Below, piece after piece: positions 19,519 to 32,376 of a stretch of DNA of 64,000 nucleotides. The first letter of the stretch is position 1. Each line of letters opens with the position of its first letter. A model generated the notes under the pieces. It saw only the letters and a program-made list of their open reading frames with translations. It ran no database searches and had not been told where the DNA came from. Position numbers and translations under genes: made by a program. This DNA is from Bacillus pumilus (GTDB taxonomy: Bacteria > Bacillota > Bacilli > Bacillales > Bacillaceae): contig NZ_CP047089.1 in the NCBI RefSeq assembly GCF_009937765.1, forward strand, positions 3,160,272 to 3,224,271. Reading direction: 5' to 3'.

Positions 19519-20880
19519 TTATGAGGTCATTCTCACTTTGTCTGTTTGTACTTCATCGCTTATACGAACGAATTGTCCTTCGTTATAAGGATAACCCGCC
19601 TTCGTGATTTTCACTTTGACCAAACGACCGATCATGTCCTCTGTTCCTTCAAAAACAACCTTCATATAGTTATCTGTATAGCCCACATAAAGATTGTGCT
19701 TTCCTTCTTGTTCTTTGAAGGATTCTTCTGGAATAATCTCTAGGACATCCCCTTCATAAGCTGAAGCATATTCTTTCGCAAGCTGGTCAGAAAGAGCGAT
19801 CAAGCGGTGGACACGTTCGTTTTTCACATTTTCATCCACTTGATCTTCCATTCTTGCAGCTGGCGTACCTGTACGTTTACTGTAAGGGAATACGTGCAGT
19901 TCAGAGAATTGATGGTCTTTGACAAAATTGTATGTTTCCAAAAATTCTTCTTCTGTTTCTCCAGGGAACCCAACAATCACATCAGAAGTGACAGCAAGAC
20001 CTGGCAATGCTTTTTTCAGCTTTGTTAAACGCTCTGCAAAGAATTCCATCGTATATTTACGGCGCATTCTTTTCAGCACTGTGTTAGAGCCAGATTGAAG
20101 CGGGATGTGCAGATGTCTAACAATTTTATCTGACTGATCAAGCACTTCGATCACTTCATCTGTAATTTGGCTTGCTTCGATAGATGAAATACGAATTCGT
20201 TTTAAACCGTTGACACGTTCATCTAATTCTTTCAGAAGCTTTGCAAAGTTATAATCCTTTAAGTCTTCACCGTATCCGCCTGTGTGAATACCTGTTAATA
20301 CAATTTCTTTATAGCCGGCATCTACAAGCTGCTGCGCTTGGTTGATGACCTCTTCTGGATCTCGAGAACGAAGAAGTCCGCGCGCCCAAGGAATAATGCA
20401 GAATGTACAGAAGTTGTTACAGCCTTCTTGGATTTTCAATGACGCACGTGTTCTGTCTGTAAAGGCAGGAACATCGAGTTCTTCAAACACACGTGCTTTC
20501 ATGATATTGCCAACCCCATTAATCGGCTGTCTTTCTCTGCGAAATTCTTCAATGTAACCGAGTAATTTATGTCTGTCTTGTGTTCCCACGACAATATCAA
20601 CACCAGGAATCGCCATGATTTCTGCTGGAGATGTTTGCGCATAACAGCCTGTTACACAAATGACACCATCCGGGTTATGACGAATGGCTCTTCTAATGAC
20701 TTGGCGGCTTTTTTTATCGCCTGTATTCGTGACCGTACATGTGTTAATGACATATACGTCTGCTTTTGATTCGTACTCTTTTCTTTCATAGCCTGCTTCT
20801 TTAAACAGCTGCCAGATCGCTTCTGTTTCATAGTGATTGACCTTACAGCCAAGTGTATGGAACGCTACTGTTCCCATCAT
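19519..20880 (-). CDS. mtaB: tRNA ms2t6A37 methylthiotransferase MtaB
   Basis: Radical-SAM enzyme that adds a methylthio group to t6A37 of tRNAs reading ANN codons. 453 residues: N-terminal UPF0004 domain with cluster cysteines (GCKVN, NTCTVTN, TGCYAQ), radical-SAM core with EGCNNFCTFCIIPWARG, and C-terminal TRAM domain. It overlaps the rsmE stop by 4 bp. Confidence 0.97.
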   Translation of the reverse strand: MMGTVAFHTLGCKVNHYETEAIWQLFKEAGYERKEYESKADVYVINTCTVTNTGDKKSRQVIRRAIRHNPDGVICVTGCYAQTSPAEIMAIPGVDIVVGTQDRHKLLGYIEEFRRERQPINGVGNIMKARVFEELDVPAFTDRTRASLKIQEGCNNFCTFCIIPWARGLLRSRDPEEVINQAQQLVDAGYKEIVLTGIHTGGYGEDLKDYNFAKLLKELDERVNGLKRIRISSIEASQITDEVIEVLDQSDKIVRHLHIPLQSGSNTVLKRMRRKYTMEFFAERLTKLKKALPGLAVTSDVIVGFPGETEEEFLETYNFVKDHQFSELHVFPYSKRTGTPAARMEDQVDENVKNERVHRLIALSDQLAKEYASAYEGDVLEIIPEESFKEQEGKHNLYVGYTDNYMKVVFEGTEDMIGRLVKVKITKAGYPYNEGQFVRISDEVQTDKVRMTS

Positions 20881-21647
20881 GATTCACCTCTTAATAACTC
20901 TGTTTGATAAGATATAGCAGAAAGCGCGTAAAGAGGAGCTGTTTCTGTTCTTAAAATGCGTGGTCCGAGCCCGCAAATGACTGCACCAAGCGTTTCAAGC
21001 GCTTCAATCTCCTTTTCTGCCAAACCGCCTTCAGGACCCAAAACAACTAGCAAGGTTTGTCCGCCTTTCATTTGTTGGAGCACAGTTTGAAAGCGGCTTT
21101 GCTCTCCTTCTTTCGATGATTCTTCGTATGCAACGACACATTTATCGAATTCACTAGCTAATTGAGTCAGCTCTTTAAACGTTGATACTGGATAAACATG
21201 AGGAATGATATTCCGGTAGGACTGCTCAGCTGCTTCTTTCGCAATTTTCTCCCAGCGATCTCGTTTTTTATGTGACTTCTTTTGGTCAAGCTTTGTAATA
21301 GAACGAGCCGCTTGAAAAGGGATAAATGCACTTGCGCCAAGCTCTGTGCCTTTTTGGATAATCAGCTCAAGTTTATCTCCTTTTGGGAGACCACTCGCAA
21401 TTGTGACCCTTACAGGAAGTTCTCTGTCCTGATTTGTCCAGCCTTCAAGGTGACAAAGGACTTCTTCCTTTGTTATTGTATCAATTTTACTGAGCGCTTC
21501 AAAGCCGTCTGTCGTTAAACAAAGGATTTCCTGCCCTGCTTTCATGCGCATGACGTTGGAAAGGTGATGTACATCTTCACCTTTGATGACGATAGCTCCC
21601 TTTGCGATCACTTCTTCTTTCGTGAGGTCGATAAAATATCGTTGCAT
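20877..21647 (-). CDS. rsmE: 16S rRNA m3U1498 methyltransferase RsmE
   Basis: SPOUT-class methyltransferase acting on 30S subunits. The frame opens at 21698, but MQRYFIDLT at 21647 is the conserved N terminus, giving 256 residues. Knot motifs: LLVVLGPEGGLAEKEIEAL and LGPRILRTETAPLYALS. It lies between prmA and mtaB. Confidence 0.95.
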   Translation of the reverse strand: MQRYFIDLTKEEVIAKGAIVIKGEDVHHLSNVMRMKAGQEILCLTTDGFEALSKIDTITKEEVLCHLEGWTNQDRELPVRVTIASGLPKGDKLELIIQKGTELGASAFIPFQAARSITKLDQKKSHKKRDRWEKIAKEAAEQSYRNIIPHVYPVSTFKELTQLASEFDKCVVAYEESSKEGEQSRFQTVLQQMKGGQTLLVVLGPEGGLAEKEIEALETLGAVICGLGPRILRTETAPLYALSAISYQTELLRGES

Positions 21648-21670
21648 ACGTGTCCTGACACCTACTCGCT

Positions 21671-22606
21671 TTATTTTTTCGCTATAATGCTGACCCAATC
21701 TTCCATTGATAGCACTTCAACAATGTCAAAACCTGCTTCTTCTAATGCTGTTTTGACTTGTAATTTCTTTTGTCCAATGATGCCTGAAGTAATGAAATAG
21801 CCATCTTTCTTCAATAAGTCATAGGCTTGATCTGTAAAGCGCAAAATCACTTCTGCGAGAATGTTGGCGACGATCACATCATGTTCACCTGAAATCCCAT
21901 CAAGTAAGTTATTTTGCTTGACCGTTACTTGTTCACTTACACCATTTAGCTCGATGTTTTGCTTCGCACTTTCAACCGCAACGGTGTCGAGATCAAAGGC
22001 TTGAATGTCCTTTGCACCAACCATCGCTGCTGCCACACTTAAAATCCCAGAGCCTGTTCCAACATCAATTACCGTATCGTTTTCCTTCACATAGCGCTCA
22101 AGCGCCTGAATACAAAGAACCGTTGTTGGGTGTGTCCCTGTTCCAAATGCCATTCCTGGATCCATTTCAATAATCAGTTCATCAGAATGAACCGGCGTAT
22201 ATTCTTCCCACGTTGGAACGATGGTGAATTTTTCAGAGATTTTCACAGGATGATAGTATTTCTTCCATGCGGTGGCCCATTCTTCTTCATTTACTTCACA
22301 AATGGACAGCGTATTTCGCCCAAGATCAATATCGTATAGAAGAAGATTGTTGATGGCTTCTTTGATCTCATCTACCGTTTCCATTAAAAAGCTATTCATT
22401 GGAAGATAGGCTTTGACGATGACCCCTTCTTCAGGATAGTCATTCGGATCGAGCTGGTAGATCTCACCGTATACATTTTCACGTTCCTTGACTAAATCAA
22501 GCGGGTCCTCAATCACGACACCACTCGCACCTGCTTCATGCAAAATATTGGTGATTGGTTCCACCGCTTCATTTGTTGTATGGACGCTAATTTCTGACCA
22601 CTTCAA
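21671..22606 (-). CDS. prmA: Ribosomal protein L11 methyltransferase
   Basis: Trimethylates L11 using SAM. 311 residues from TTG 22606, which has AAGGAG nine bases upstream; the length equals B. subtilis PrmA. The SAM-binding motif is [15 protein letters not shown] and the substrate-side motif is [14 protein letters not shown]. Downstream of dnaJ in the heat-shock operon. Confidence 0.97.
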   Translation of the reverse strand: MKWSEISVHTTNEAVEPITNILHEAGASGVVIEDPLDLVKERENVYGEIYQLDPNDYPEEGVIVKAYLPMNSFLMETVDEIKEAINNLLLYDIDLGRNTLSICEVNEEEWATAWKKYYHPVKISEKFTIVPTWEEYTPVHSDELIIEMDPGMAFGTGTHPTTVLCIQALERYVKENDTVIDVGTGSGILSVAAAMVGAKDIQAFDLDTVAVESAKQNIELNGVSEQVTVKQNNLLDGISGEHDVIVANILAEVILRFTDQAYDLLKKDGYFITSGIIGQKKLQVKTALEEAGFDIVEVLSMEDWVSIIAKK

Positions 22607-22628
22607 TACTACCAACTCCTTATCCGTC

Positions 22629-23762
22629 TTACTCGCCTTTAAATGCGCGTTTTACCTTATCGAAGAAGCTCATTTCTTGTTCGTCCGGTTTATTTCCGCT
22701 CACTTCAGCAAATTTTCTAATGATATCTTTTTGATTGTCCGTTAAATTTGTTGGTGTGACGACTCGTACAACGATATGCTGATCGCCTTGACCATAGCCG
22801 CGTACATTTTTCACACCTTTTCCTTTAAGTCTAAATTTCGTGCCAGTTTGTGTGCCAGCAGGGACTTTCAATTTTACTTTACCGTGTAATGTCGGCACTT
22901 CAATTTCGTCACCTAATGCAGCTTGTGCAAAGGTTAACGGCATTTCGCAGTAAATGTCATCTCCGTCACGCTCAAAGAATTCATGCGAGCGCACATGGAA
23001 CACAACAAATAAATCGCCTGGAGGCCCTCCATTTACACCTGGCTCCCCTTGACCAGACACTCTGAGCTGCTGACCATCGTCAACACCAGCTGGGATCGTC
23101 ACATTGATTTTCTTACGCTTACGCACCTTACCAGAGCCGCCACATGTAGAACATTTGTGATCGATTTGTTTTCCTGTTCCGCTACAGTAGTTACATACTC
23201 TGCGGTTGACCACTTTACCAAACGGAGTTGATTGCTCAACATTTAATTGACCGGAGCCGCCGCAATGTGAACATGTCTTCGCATCTGTCCCAGGCTTTGC
23301 CCCTGATCCATGGCATGTTTCACATGATTCCTCGCGAGGTATTTCAATCGTTGCTTCTTTCCCAAATGCTGCTTCTTCAAATGAAAGCGTCATTGTATAT
23401 TGCAAGTCTGCTCCTTGACGTGGTGCATTTGGATCTCTTCTTCTGGCTCCACCGCCAAAAATACTAGAGAAGATGTCATCAAAGCCACCGAAGCCGCCAA
23501 AGTCTCCACCTCCGCCAAAACCGCCGCCACCAAAGCCTTGGTTTGGATCGGTATGACCGAACTGGTCATACTGCGAACGTTTTTGATCGTCAGAAAGGAT
23601 TTCATATGCTTCTTTTACTTCTTTGAATTTCTCATCTGAGCCAGCTTCTTTATTAATATCAGGGTGATACTTTTTTGAAAGCTTGCGGTATGCCTTTTTG
23701 ATCTCGTCTTTTGAGGCGCTCTTACTCACGCCAAGCACTTCATAGTAATCACGCTTACTCAT
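22629..23762 (-). CDS. dnaJ: Chaperone protein DnaJ
   Basis: Hsp40 co-chaperone that stimulates DnaK ATPase. 377 residues: J domain with HPD (about 31-33), Gly/Phe-rich linker (about 68-100), four CxxCxGxG zinc repeats ([32 protein letters not shown]) and the C-terminal substrate domain. Complete type I DnaJ. Confidence 0.99.
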   Translation of the reverse strand: MSKRDYYEVLGVSKSASKDEIKKAYRKLSKKYHPDINKEAGSDEKFKEVKEAYEILSDDQKRSQYDQFGHTDPNQGFGGGGFGGGGDFGGFGGFDDIFSSIFGGGARRRDPNAPRQGADLQYTMTLSFEEAAFGKEATIEIPREESCETCHGSGAKPGTDAKTCSHCGGSGQLNVEQSTPFGKVVNRRVCNYCSGTGKQIDHKCSTCGGSGKVRKRKKINVTIPAGVDDGQQLRVSGQGEPGVNGGPPGDLFVVFHVRSHEFFERDGDDIYCEMPLTFAQAALGDEIEVPTLHGKVKLKVPAGTQTGTKFRLKGKGVKNVRGYGQGDQHIVVRVVTPTNLTDNQKDIIRKFAEVSGNKPDEQEMSFFDKVKRAFKGE

Positions 23763-23850
23763 CTCTTCACACTCCCGATTTTCTCACATAAATACGATTG
23801 TATCATTTTGATTTGACCTTTTTCAATTGCTTTCATCGTTGGAAAGAAAA

Positions 23851-23884
23851 AAAGTCAAAGCCAAGAGATCCTGACTTTGACTTT
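23851..23884 (-). terminator. Partial terminator between dnaK and dnaJ
   Basis: AAAGTCAAAG (23851-23860) and CTTTGACTTT (23875-23884) form a 10-bp stem followed by a T tract on the minus strand. It would reduce transcription from dnaK into dnaJ; read-through is inferred from the operon. Confidence 0.75.
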
Positions 23885-23927
23885 CTGACGAGTACGTTTC
23901 AGCAGTCTTTTTCAAAAGTAAAGGTGA

Positions 23928-25793
<1,866 letters not shown>

Positions 25794-26351
25794 TTATTGA
25801 TTTACTTTTACCATTGATGGACGAATAACTCGGTCTTTGAGTTTATAGCCCTTTTGCAATTCTTCTACGACGATATTTGAATCGAAGTTTTCATCTTCAA
25901 CTTGCATGACGGCTTGATGAAGGTTTGGATCGAACTCTTTGCCGACAGCTTCAATTGGTTCAACGCCTTCATTTTTCAACGCTTCTACCAGCTGGCGGTA
26001 AACCATTTGCATTCCTTCTAATAAACTTTTCGCCTGCTCATTGTCTGGATCAATTCCAAGCGCTCTTTCAAAGTTGTCAAGAGCTGGGAGAAGATCACTG
26101 ACAACATGTTGAGAACGATATTTTTGCACGGTCTCCACTTCAGTTCGAGCACGGCGTTTATAGTTTTCAAAATCTGCTTGAACACGCAGAATTTTGTTTT
26201 CTTTTTCATCTAGAAGCTGCTGCAATTCATCAATCTTCTCTTGGAAGGCAGACTGTTCATCGTGCTTTACTTCCTCAGTTTCTGCTTGAACTGCTTCTTC
26301 TTGTGCTTCAACCTCTGCTGCTTGCTCAGGTGTCTGTTTTTCTTCTGACAT
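25794..26351 (-). CDS. grpE: Nucleotide exchange factor GrpE
   Basis: Releases ADP from DnaK and acts as a thermosensor. 185 residues from ATG 26351, which has GGGAGGTG upstream; the longer frame to 26378 is rejected. Acidic disordered N terminus, long coiled coil (about 40-95), C-terminal beta domain with [21 protein letters not shown]. Confidence 0.97.
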   Translation of the reverse strand: MSEEKQTPEQAAEVEAQEEAVQAETEEVKHDEQSAFQEKIDELQQLLDEKENKILRVQADFENYKRRARTEVETVQKYRSQHVVSDLLPALDNFERALGIDPDNEQAKSLLEGMQMVYRQLVEALKNEGVEPIEAVGKEFDPNLHQAVMQVEDENFDSNIVVEELQKGYKLKDRVIRPSMVKVNQ

Positions 26352-26414
26352 TGTGTTCACCTCCCTCAAAAGATTCAAGAATACGAAGGGGCTGTGCCCC
26401 TATCTTTTATCACC

Positions 26415-27446
26415 CTACTCATCATACAAATTGGAAAGTGCGTTTGACAAGTCTTTTGATACATGATGCAAAAGACTAACGACTCGCCCGTAATCCATGC
26501 GGGTTGGTCCGATGACGGCAATGGAGCCGAGTGATTTTTGATCAATCGAATAAGTCGCTGTGATCAAACTGCAGTTCTCCATTGCTTCCAAGTTGTTTTC
26601 TGAACCGATTTTAATGGTGATGCCTTGCTGATTTGGATGAAACAGCTGCATGACATCATTCTTTTGCTCAATCAGCATCATGAGTGAGCGAATACGGTCG
26701 ATGTCATGAAATTCAGGCTGATTCAACATATTAATCTTCCCGCCAAAGAAAAGTTTTGATTCATTTTGTGTTGATGTAAATGTGTTGCCGAGCGCATCTA
26801 AAATGTGATCATAATCTTTTAAATGTGTGCGCAAAAGCATGACCACTTCTTTATACATCCTGTCCTTCAACTGGTCCATCGGAACGCCAGCTAAGCGGCT
26901 ATTCAAAATATTCATCAGCTTCTCAATATCGGAGACATCGAGATGCTCAGAGAAGGTAATGGTTTTGTTTTCAACATGTCCGCTGTCTGTAATCATGATC
27001 GCGACTGCTTTGTTTGGCTGAACGGGGACAAGCTGAATTTGCTTTAATCGATTTTCACTCAGCTTTGGACCAAGCACGATCGATGTATAGTTTGTGAGAT
27101 CTGATAAAATTTCCGCCGATTTTTGAACTGTTTTTTCAAGCTCAAAAATTTTCTCCTGAAAAGCCGACTGGATGAGCACAAGCTCGTTAGACGACAGTTT
27201 TCGCGGAGAGAGCAAATGATCTACATAATAACGATATCCTTTTTCTGAAGGAATTCTTCCTGATGAAGAATGGGTCTTTTCGATAAAACCAAGTTCCTCC
27301 AAATCAGCCATTTCGTTTCTAATCGTCGCAGAGCTGAATGTGATGTCCTCTTTTTTGGAAAGAGTCCTTGACCCAACTGGCTGCGCCGAACGAATAAAGT
27401 CATTAATGATGACTTGCAGAATCAAAAGCTGACGATTTGTTAACAT
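26415..27446 (-). CDS. hrcA: Heat-inducible transcription repressor HrcA
   Basis: Binds CIRCE and represses class I heat-shock genes, with GroEL modulating its activity. 343 residues from ATG 27446, equal to B. subtilis. The winged helix at the N terminus contains [20 protein letters not shown]. Its own CIRCE lies 15 bp upstream, closing a negative feedback loop. Confidence 0.98.
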   Translation of the reverse strand: MLTNRQLLILQVIINDFIRSAQPVGSRTLSKKEDITFSSATIRNEMADLEELGFIEKTHSSSGRIPSEKGYRYYVDHLLSPRKLSSNELVLIQSAFQEKIFELEKTVQKSAEILSDLTNYTSIVLGPKLSENRLKQIQLVPVQPNKAVAIMITDSGHVENKTITFSEHLDVSDIEKLMNILNSRLAGVPMDQLKDRMYKEVVMLLRTHLKDYDHILDALGNTFTSTQNESKLFFGGKINMLNQPEFHDIDRIRSLMMLIEQKNDVMQLFHPNQQGITIKIGSENNLEAMENCSLITATYSIDQKSLGSIAVIGPTRMDYGRVVSLLHHVSKDLSNALSNLYDE

Positions 27447-27460
27447 CATCATCACCCCTG

Positions 27461-27487
27461 TTAGCACTCTCTTTCAACGAGTGCTAA
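27461..27487 (-). promoter_or_regulatory. CIRCE operator of hrcA
   Basis: TTAGCACTC, 9-nt spacer, GAGTGCTAA: a perfect match to the CIRCE consensus. It sits between the promoter and hrcA. Confidence 0.99.
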
Positions 27488-27514
27488 TTGTATAAACAAA
27501 ATTACCAAACTCAA
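27487..27514 (-). promoter_or_regulatory. Candidate SigA promoter of the hrcA operon
   Basis: TTGAGT (revcomp 27509-27514), 16-bp spacer, TACAAT (revcomp 27487-27492). The -10 touches the CIRCE edge, so HrcA would occlude RNA polymerase. A TTGACA farther upstream (revcomp 27522-27527) is too distant from this -10. Confidence 0.6.
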
Positions 27515-27527
27515 ATTAAAATGTCAA

Positions 27528-28667
27528 TTATAACTCACCGAGAAACGCTTGAAATACTTCATTTCCTAACAATTTTCCTTTTCTTGTTAAACGAATGCCA
27601 ATATCATCTTTTACAATGAGACCTTTTTCTTCTAATTCTTCAAGAACCGAGGGAAAAAGAGCCTCTGGTGAAGCACCATATTTGGCTTGGAAGCCGGCAC
27701 TTTTCACCCCTTCAATTTTTCGAAGGCCTAAAAACATTTCTTCTTCTATCTGTTCTGCTTTTGTGACTTGATGAGTTTCTTTATGCGGGAACCCAGTTTG
27801 CTCAATCAGTTCCAAGTAATGCTTTACTGGTCCTGCGTTCACATTTCGGATGCCATCTACATACCCGTGTGCCCCTGCACCAAAACCGAAATAGTCTTCA
27901 TTGCTCCAATAGGTCAGGTTATGCTGGCTTTCAAATCCAGGTTTGGCGTAATTGCTGATCTCGTATTGATGTAATCCGTGGCGCTCCATTTCATCCATCA
28001 CAAGCTCATACATTTCAGCCTCACGTTCTTGCGGTGGTAAATGTAGTTTTCCTTTTTGCATTAAGTTGTAAAACACCGTTTTCGGCTCCACAATCAGTGA
28101 GTAGACAGAATAATGCTCTGCTCCTAATGAGAAAGCTGTCTCAAGTGAATTCATGACATGATGCTTTTCTTGGTGCGGCAAGCCAAACATGAGGTCAAGG
28201 CTAATGTTGTCAAATCCGACATCTCTTGCTCGCTCGAAAGACGTGAGAACATCTTTCTTTTGATGAACTCGTCCGATTTTTTTGAGTAGATCATCTTCAA
28301 AGGTTTGGACGCCAAAGCTTAACCGATTGACACCGGCTTCTTTTAACACATGCAACTTCTCGAGTGATAATTCATCTGGGTTTGCTTCCACTGCAAATTC
28401 AACCAGGTTTTTTGACGGTTTTAACACACGGTGGATGCTGTTCATGAGCTGATCTAGCTGGCTGACGGTCAATGATGTTGGAGTCCCCCCGCCAATAAAG
28501 ATCGTCTTTAGTTCTTGCTCACCCTTTTGCTCAATCGTGTGCTGCATCTCTTTTTCAAGAGCCGCTAAGTATTCATCGACTGGCTGCGTTTTAATGAAAA
28601 ATTTATTGAAATCACAATAGTGGCAAATGTGCTCACAAAATGGAATGTGAATGTATGCTGCTTTCAT
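27528..28667 (-). CDS. hemW: Heme chaperone HemW (radical SAM, HemN-like)
   Basis: Binds heme and is thought to deliver it to target proteins; older annotations call it coproporphyrinogen oxidase. 379 residues. The FeS-binding C11-x3-C15-x2-C18 lies in FCEHICHYCDF, followed by GGGTPTSL. HemN proper normally has an extra Cys after the cluster; here the following residue is Asp-Phe, which favours HemW. Lies between lepA and hrcA. Confidence 0.9.
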   Translation of the reverse strand: MKAAYIHIPFCEHICHYCDFNKFFIKTQPVDEYLAALEKEMQHTIEQKGEQELKTIFIGGGTPTSLTVSQLDQLMNSIHRVLKPSKNLVEFAVEANPDELSLEKLHVLKEAGVNRLSFGVQTFEDDLLKKIGRVHQKKDVLTSFERARDVGFDNISLDLMFGLPHQEKHHVMNSLETAFSLGAEHYSVYSLIVEPKTVFYNLMQKGKLHLPPQEREAEMYELVMDEMERHGLHQYEISNYAKPGFESQHNLTYWSNEDYFGFGAGAHGYVDGIRNVNAGPVKHYLELIEQTGFPHKETHQVTKAEQIEEEMFLGLRKIEGVKSAGFQAKYGASPEALFPSVLEELEEKGLIVKDDIGIRLTRKGKLLGNEVFQAFLGEL

Positions 28668-28695
28668 TTGATGACACCTTCTTTACAGGTAAAGA

Positions 28696-28716
28696 GCCGC
28701 AGTTTATCGCTGCGGC
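28696..28716 (-). terminator. Hairpin between lepA and hemW
   Basis: GCCGCAG (28696-28702) and CTGCGGC (28710-28716), a 7-bp perfect stem. The following minus-strand sequence is only moderately T-rich (TCTTTACC), so this may be an attenuator. Confidence 0.6.
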
Positions 28717-28784
28717 ACCTTTGTTTGTTTTCGACTATAAACGCCAAGGCTGACATTGTAAAGCAGGTTGCCTTGAGGAGGATG

Positions 28785-30623
28785 TTATTTTTTCGGTGTG
28801 CTGTCGTCCATCTTCAGCACAGCCATAAATGCTTCTTGCGGGACTTCAACAGAGCCCACTTGTTTCATGCGCTTTTTCCCTTCTTTTTGCTTCTCAAGAA
28901 GCTTTCTTTTTCGGGAAATGTCTCCGCCATAACATTTAGCAAGTACGTTTTTACGCATCGCTTTAATGGTAGAGCGAGCCACGATTTTTTGTCCAATCGC
29001 CGCTTGAATTGGTACTTCAAAGTGCTGGCGTGGAATGAGTTCTTTTAGCTTATCTACGATGATTTTGCCTCGTTCATAGGCGTAATCGCGGTGAACAATA
29101 AAGGAAAGGGCATCTATTTTTTCGCCATTCAGCATGATGTCCATTTTCACTAGCGTCGATGGACGGTAGCCAATCAGCTCATAATCAAAGGACGCATAGC
29201 CTTTTGTGTTGGACTTTAATTGATCAAAGAATTCGTATACGATCTCAGCCAAAGGAATTTCATAAACAATGCTCACGCGGTTCGCATCAAGATACTGCAT
29301 ATCAATGAAATGTCCGCGCTTTCCTTGGCAAAGCTCCATGACAGAGCCTACATAATCATTCGGCACCATCATTGTTGCTTTCACGTATGGTTCTTCAATT
29401 CGTTCAATCTTTTGCGGATCAGGCAAATTGGACGGGTTATCTACGACGATTTTTTCTCCATCTGTCATATACACATCGTAAATAACACTTGGCGCTGTCG
29501 TAATAAGATCAATTTTAAATTCACGTTCAATCCGTTCTTGGATGATTTCCATATGAAGCATTCCAAGGAACCCGCAGCGGAAACCAAAGCCAAGTGCTTG
29601 GGATGTCTCTGCCTCATATTGAAGTGAAGAATCATTTAATTCAAGCTTTTCTAGCGCTTCACGTAAGTCGTTATATTTCGCTGTGTCAATCGGATAAAGA
29701 CCGCAGTAAACCATCGGATTCAGCTTTCTGTATCCTGGCAGTGCTTCTTGTGCTGGGTTCACCGCACTTGTGATCGTATCCCCCACACGTGTATCGCCGA
29801 CATTTTTAATTGCTGCTGTTAAGTAGCCAACATCTCCAACAGTGAGTTCGTCTGTCGGCATGGCTTTTGGTGTGAATACGCCGACTTCAAGTACTTCAAA
29901 TTCTTTCCCCGTCGCCATCATTTTGATTTTCTGACCTGGTTTGACGGTTCCTTCCACAATTCGTATGTACGCAATAACGCCGCGATACGCATCGTAAAGA
30001 GAATCAAATATAAGAGCTTGAAGCGGTGCTTCTGGGTCTCCAGCAGGTGCTGGTACCTTTTCGACGATTTGTTCTAAAATATCTTCGATCCCAATACCCG
30101 CCTTAGCCGAGGTGAGAACAGCTTCAGACGCATCCAACCCGATGACATCTTCGATTTCTCCTCTTACACGCTCAGGCTCTGCACTTGGCAGATCGATTTT
30201 ATTGATAATCGGAAGAATTTCTAAGTTATTATCAAGAGCTAAATAAACGTTTGCAAGTGTCTGTGCTTCAATTCCTTGTGCTGCATCTACTACGAGAATT
30301 GCACCTTCACAGGCAGCAAGGCTTCGAGAAACCTCATAGGTGAAGTCGACATGCCCTGGTGTATCAATCAGGTGCATAATATATTCTTCTCCATCCTTCG
30401 CCTTATATTTCAGCTGGACAGAGTTTAATTTAATCGTTATGCCGCGTTCACGCTCTAAGTCCATGGAATCAAGTAATTGTTCTTTCATTTCTCGCTGTGT
30501 AATCGCCGCTGTTTTTTCTAAAATACGGTCGGCCAATGTTGATTTCCCGTGGTCAATATGGGCGATAATGGAGAAATTTCGAATTCTTGATTGCCGTTCT
30601 AATCGTTTTTCTTTATCTGTCAC
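28785..30623 (-). CDS. lepA: Elongation factor 4 (LepA)
   Basis: Ribosome-associated translational GTPase. 612 residues. G motifs: AHIDHGKST (about 21-29), DTPGHVDF (about 86-93), NKID (about 141-144). The C-terminal LepA-specific domain ends with [20 protein letters not shown]. Starts with GTG 30623 preceded by GGAG. Confidence 0.98.
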   Translation of the reverse strand: MTDKEKRLERQSRIRNFSIIAHIDHGKSTLADRILEKTAAITQREMKEQLLDSMDLERERGITIKLNSVQLKYKAKDGEEYIMHLIDTPGHVDFTYEVSRSLAACEGAILVVDAAQGIEAQTLANVYLALDNNLEILPIINKIDLPSAEPERVRGEIEDVIGLDASEAVLTSAKAGIGIEDILEQIVEKVPAPAGDPEAPLQALIFDSLYDAYRGVIAYIRIVEGTVKPGQKIKMMATGKEFEVLEVGVFTPKAMPTDELTVGDVGYLTAAIKNVGDTRVGDTITSAVNPAQEALPGYRKLNPMVYCGLYPIDTAKYNDLREALEKLELNDSSLQYEAETSQALGFGFRCGFLGMLHMEIIQERIEREFKIDLITTAPSVIYDVYMTDGEKIVVDNPSNLPDPQKIERIEEPYVKATMMVPNDYVGSVMELCQGKRGHFIDMQYLDANRVSIVYEIPLAEIVYEFFDQLKSNTKGYASFDYELIGYRPSTLVKMDIMLNGEKIDALSFIVHRDYAYERGKIIVDKLKELIPRQHFEVPIQAAIGQKIVARSTIKAMRKNVLAKCYGGDISRKRKLLEKQKEGKKRMKQVGSVEVPQEAFMAVLKMDDSTPKK

Positions 30624-30666
30624 AATCTATCACTCCTACTATAAAACGCGGGTTGCGCTAGGTTAG

Positions 30667-30695
30667 ATTATATCAATAGGGCTGTAAAGATTCAA
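30667..30695 (-). promoter_or_regulatory. SigA promoter of lepA
   Basis: TTGAAT (revcomp 30690-30695), 17-bp spacer, perfect TATAAT (revcomp 30667-30672), about 45 bp before the lepA start. Confidence 0.8.
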
Positions 30696-30707
30696 TCGAA
30701 ATCAAGA

Positions 30708-30733
30708 AAAGCCGCTCATTGATTAGCGGCTTT
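30708..30733 (-). terminator. Terminator after yqxA
   Basis: AAAGCCGCT and AGCGGCTTT around an 8-nt loop, with TTTTC following on the minus strand. Separates gpr-spoIIP-yqxA from lepA. Confidence 0.85.
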
Positions 30734-30754
30734 AGTCATACGATGTTGATTTGT

Positions 30755-31087
30755 TTATTTCCCATTTACCCAATCGTAAAGAGAACGAGCTGCATGTGTC
30801 ATGCCATCAGACAACGCCTTACCTGCCTTGGAGAAGGCATTAAAGCTCTCTATTTCCTCAAGTTGCTTTTGTTTTTCGGCAAGATCCTTTTCTGTAACAG
30901 CTGTTCCTAAAATAGAGGCTTCTCGTTCTTCTTCGTCGTTCATTTGGATGGAGAAAGCGCCTTTTAATTGCGGGTCATGGTAACCCTTCATTTGCAGCAT
31001 GCCATTATTCGCTTGCTGCATTCCTAAAAAGACGCCAAATAGCAAGACTAGTCCTAAAATAATGGTCTTTCCAATAAATGATCCCAT
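30755..31087 (-). CDS. yqxA: YqxA, DUF3679 membrane-anchored protein
   Basis: 110 residues: one N-terminal membrane segment (about 5-24, IGKTIILGLVLLFGVFLGM), then a hydrophilic domain. Always next to spoIIP in Bacillus; function unknown. The 14-bp gap to spoIIP suggests joint expression in the mother cell. Confidence 0.85.
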   Translation of the reverse strand: MGSFIGKTIILGLVLLFGVFLGMQQANNGMLQMKGYHDPQLKGAFSIQMNDEEEREASILGTAVTEKDLAEKQKQLEEIESFNAFSKAGKALSDGMTHAARSLYDWVNGK

Positions 31088-31101
31088 GCACCGTCACCAC
31101 C

Positions 31102-32313
31102 TTAAGAGCGTTTTTTCTCATCCTTTGATTTGCCGTTTACTTTTTCCGCATCCCAGAAAATGTCGCTGAAGACATCAGCTGCTGCATTGGATGCATTTTT
31201 CAATTCTTCCATATTATTATCCACTCCGCCAAATTCTAAAAGAAGGGCTTTGTCGGATAAATCTTGATTATAAATTCCATTATCACCAATTTCGCCTTTG
31301 GCAAACACACCGACACTGAGTCCTTTATATTTTTTCTCCATCAAATGGTGAAACTCCGTTGCAAGCTTGAGGTTTTTCTCATAGCTTTGATTCTTCTTTC
31401 CCACAACAAACGCAATTCTCGCATATTTTTTCCCTTTGATCTCGGCAGTAGTGTCCTTCTTTCTTCTCGAATCACGGTGGATATCGATTAAATATTCGAG
31501 GTCATCATTTTTCGCTAAGGCTTCTTTTACGACCAGTCTTGATTCATTATAAGACTGGGGATACTTTAACCCTTTTTGCAGAAGCCGTTTTTCAACTTCT
31601 GTTTTGTCGACCGTATTCCCGATACCTTGCTGATCAAGCGCCTTTCCGAACATGTCGCCGACAAGGGTGACATTCACTTTAGAGTGCCGTGCATTGTTTG
31701 GATTCGTTTCTCCTTTTAAAAATGGTAAATATGATTCCGTATTATGTGTGTGGTAAATGTACACAGCTTTTCGTTTTCCTGTCGACCGGTCCGGCTCTTT
31801 CGCAGGCTTTTTCGGCACATCTTTGTCGAGCTTGTCCAGTTCTGCCAAGTTTGCTTCTTTTTCATCTTGGATGACTTCACTTGGCGGCGGCGATTCCATT
31901 GGCATGTTGGTATAATCTGTTCCTTCACCCGCTAAGATAATTTTTGTATCAAAATGTTCAAAGCCTGGGAGTTCTCTCCCTAGAAAACTACGCGGGTCTT
32001 CTAAATTGATACTAGTCGCAAGCTTCAGTGACAGTCCAGAGAAATGAAACCCCTTTTGATCTTTCGGGACGGCTGAGGCAAAATATTGGTTTTCCATGCC
32101 CATTAATGTGGCGAAAAACGCCCCGGAAAGCTCATCTGCTACACCATATAGAGAGGCTTGTGGTCTTAGCTCCGGCTTTAAAGATGTCAACGCCCCTGAC
32201 ATCACAAACACTACAACAAGCGAAGCTATAAATAAGAAAATACTTTTGACTACTTTTGTTCCATTAATCGCAACGACCAACTGTCGAGGACGGCGGGGTC
32301 TTTTTTTCATCAT
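31102..32313 (-). CDS. spoIIP: Stage II sporulation protein P
   Basis: Peptidoglycan amidase/endopeptidase of the DMP complex (SpoIID-M-P) that drives engulfment. 403 residues: a basic cytosolic start, one membrane anchor (about 20-42), and a C-terminal amidase domain with YIYHTHNTESYLP (zinc His and Glu), DIHRDSRRKKDT, and LLLEFGGVDNN containing the catalytic Glu. Confidence 0.97.
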   Translation of the reverse strand: MMKKRPRRPRQLVVAINGTKVVKSIFLFIASLVVVFVMSGALTSLKPELRPQASLYGVADELSGAFFATLMGMENQYFASAVPKDQKGFHFSGLSLKLATSINLEDPRSFLGRELPGFEHFDTKIILAGEGTDYTNMPMESPPPSEVIQDEKEANLAELDKLDKDVPKKPAKEPDRSTGKRKAVYIYHTHNTESYLPFLKGETNPNNARHSKVNVTLVGDMFGKALDQQGIGNTVDKTEVEKRLLQKGLKYPQSYNESRLVVKEALAKNDDLEYLIDIHRDSRRKKDTTAEIKGKKYARIAFVVGKKNQSYEKNLKLATEFHHLMEKKYKGLSVGVFAKGEIGDNGIYNQDLSDKALLLEFGGVDNNMEELKNASNAAADVFSDIFWDAEKVNGKSKDEKKRS

Positions 32314-32376
32314 TTACTCCCTCCAGCACGCTTTCTAGTAATTACACTATGAGCGAGCTAGAGAAAGTAGAACTGA

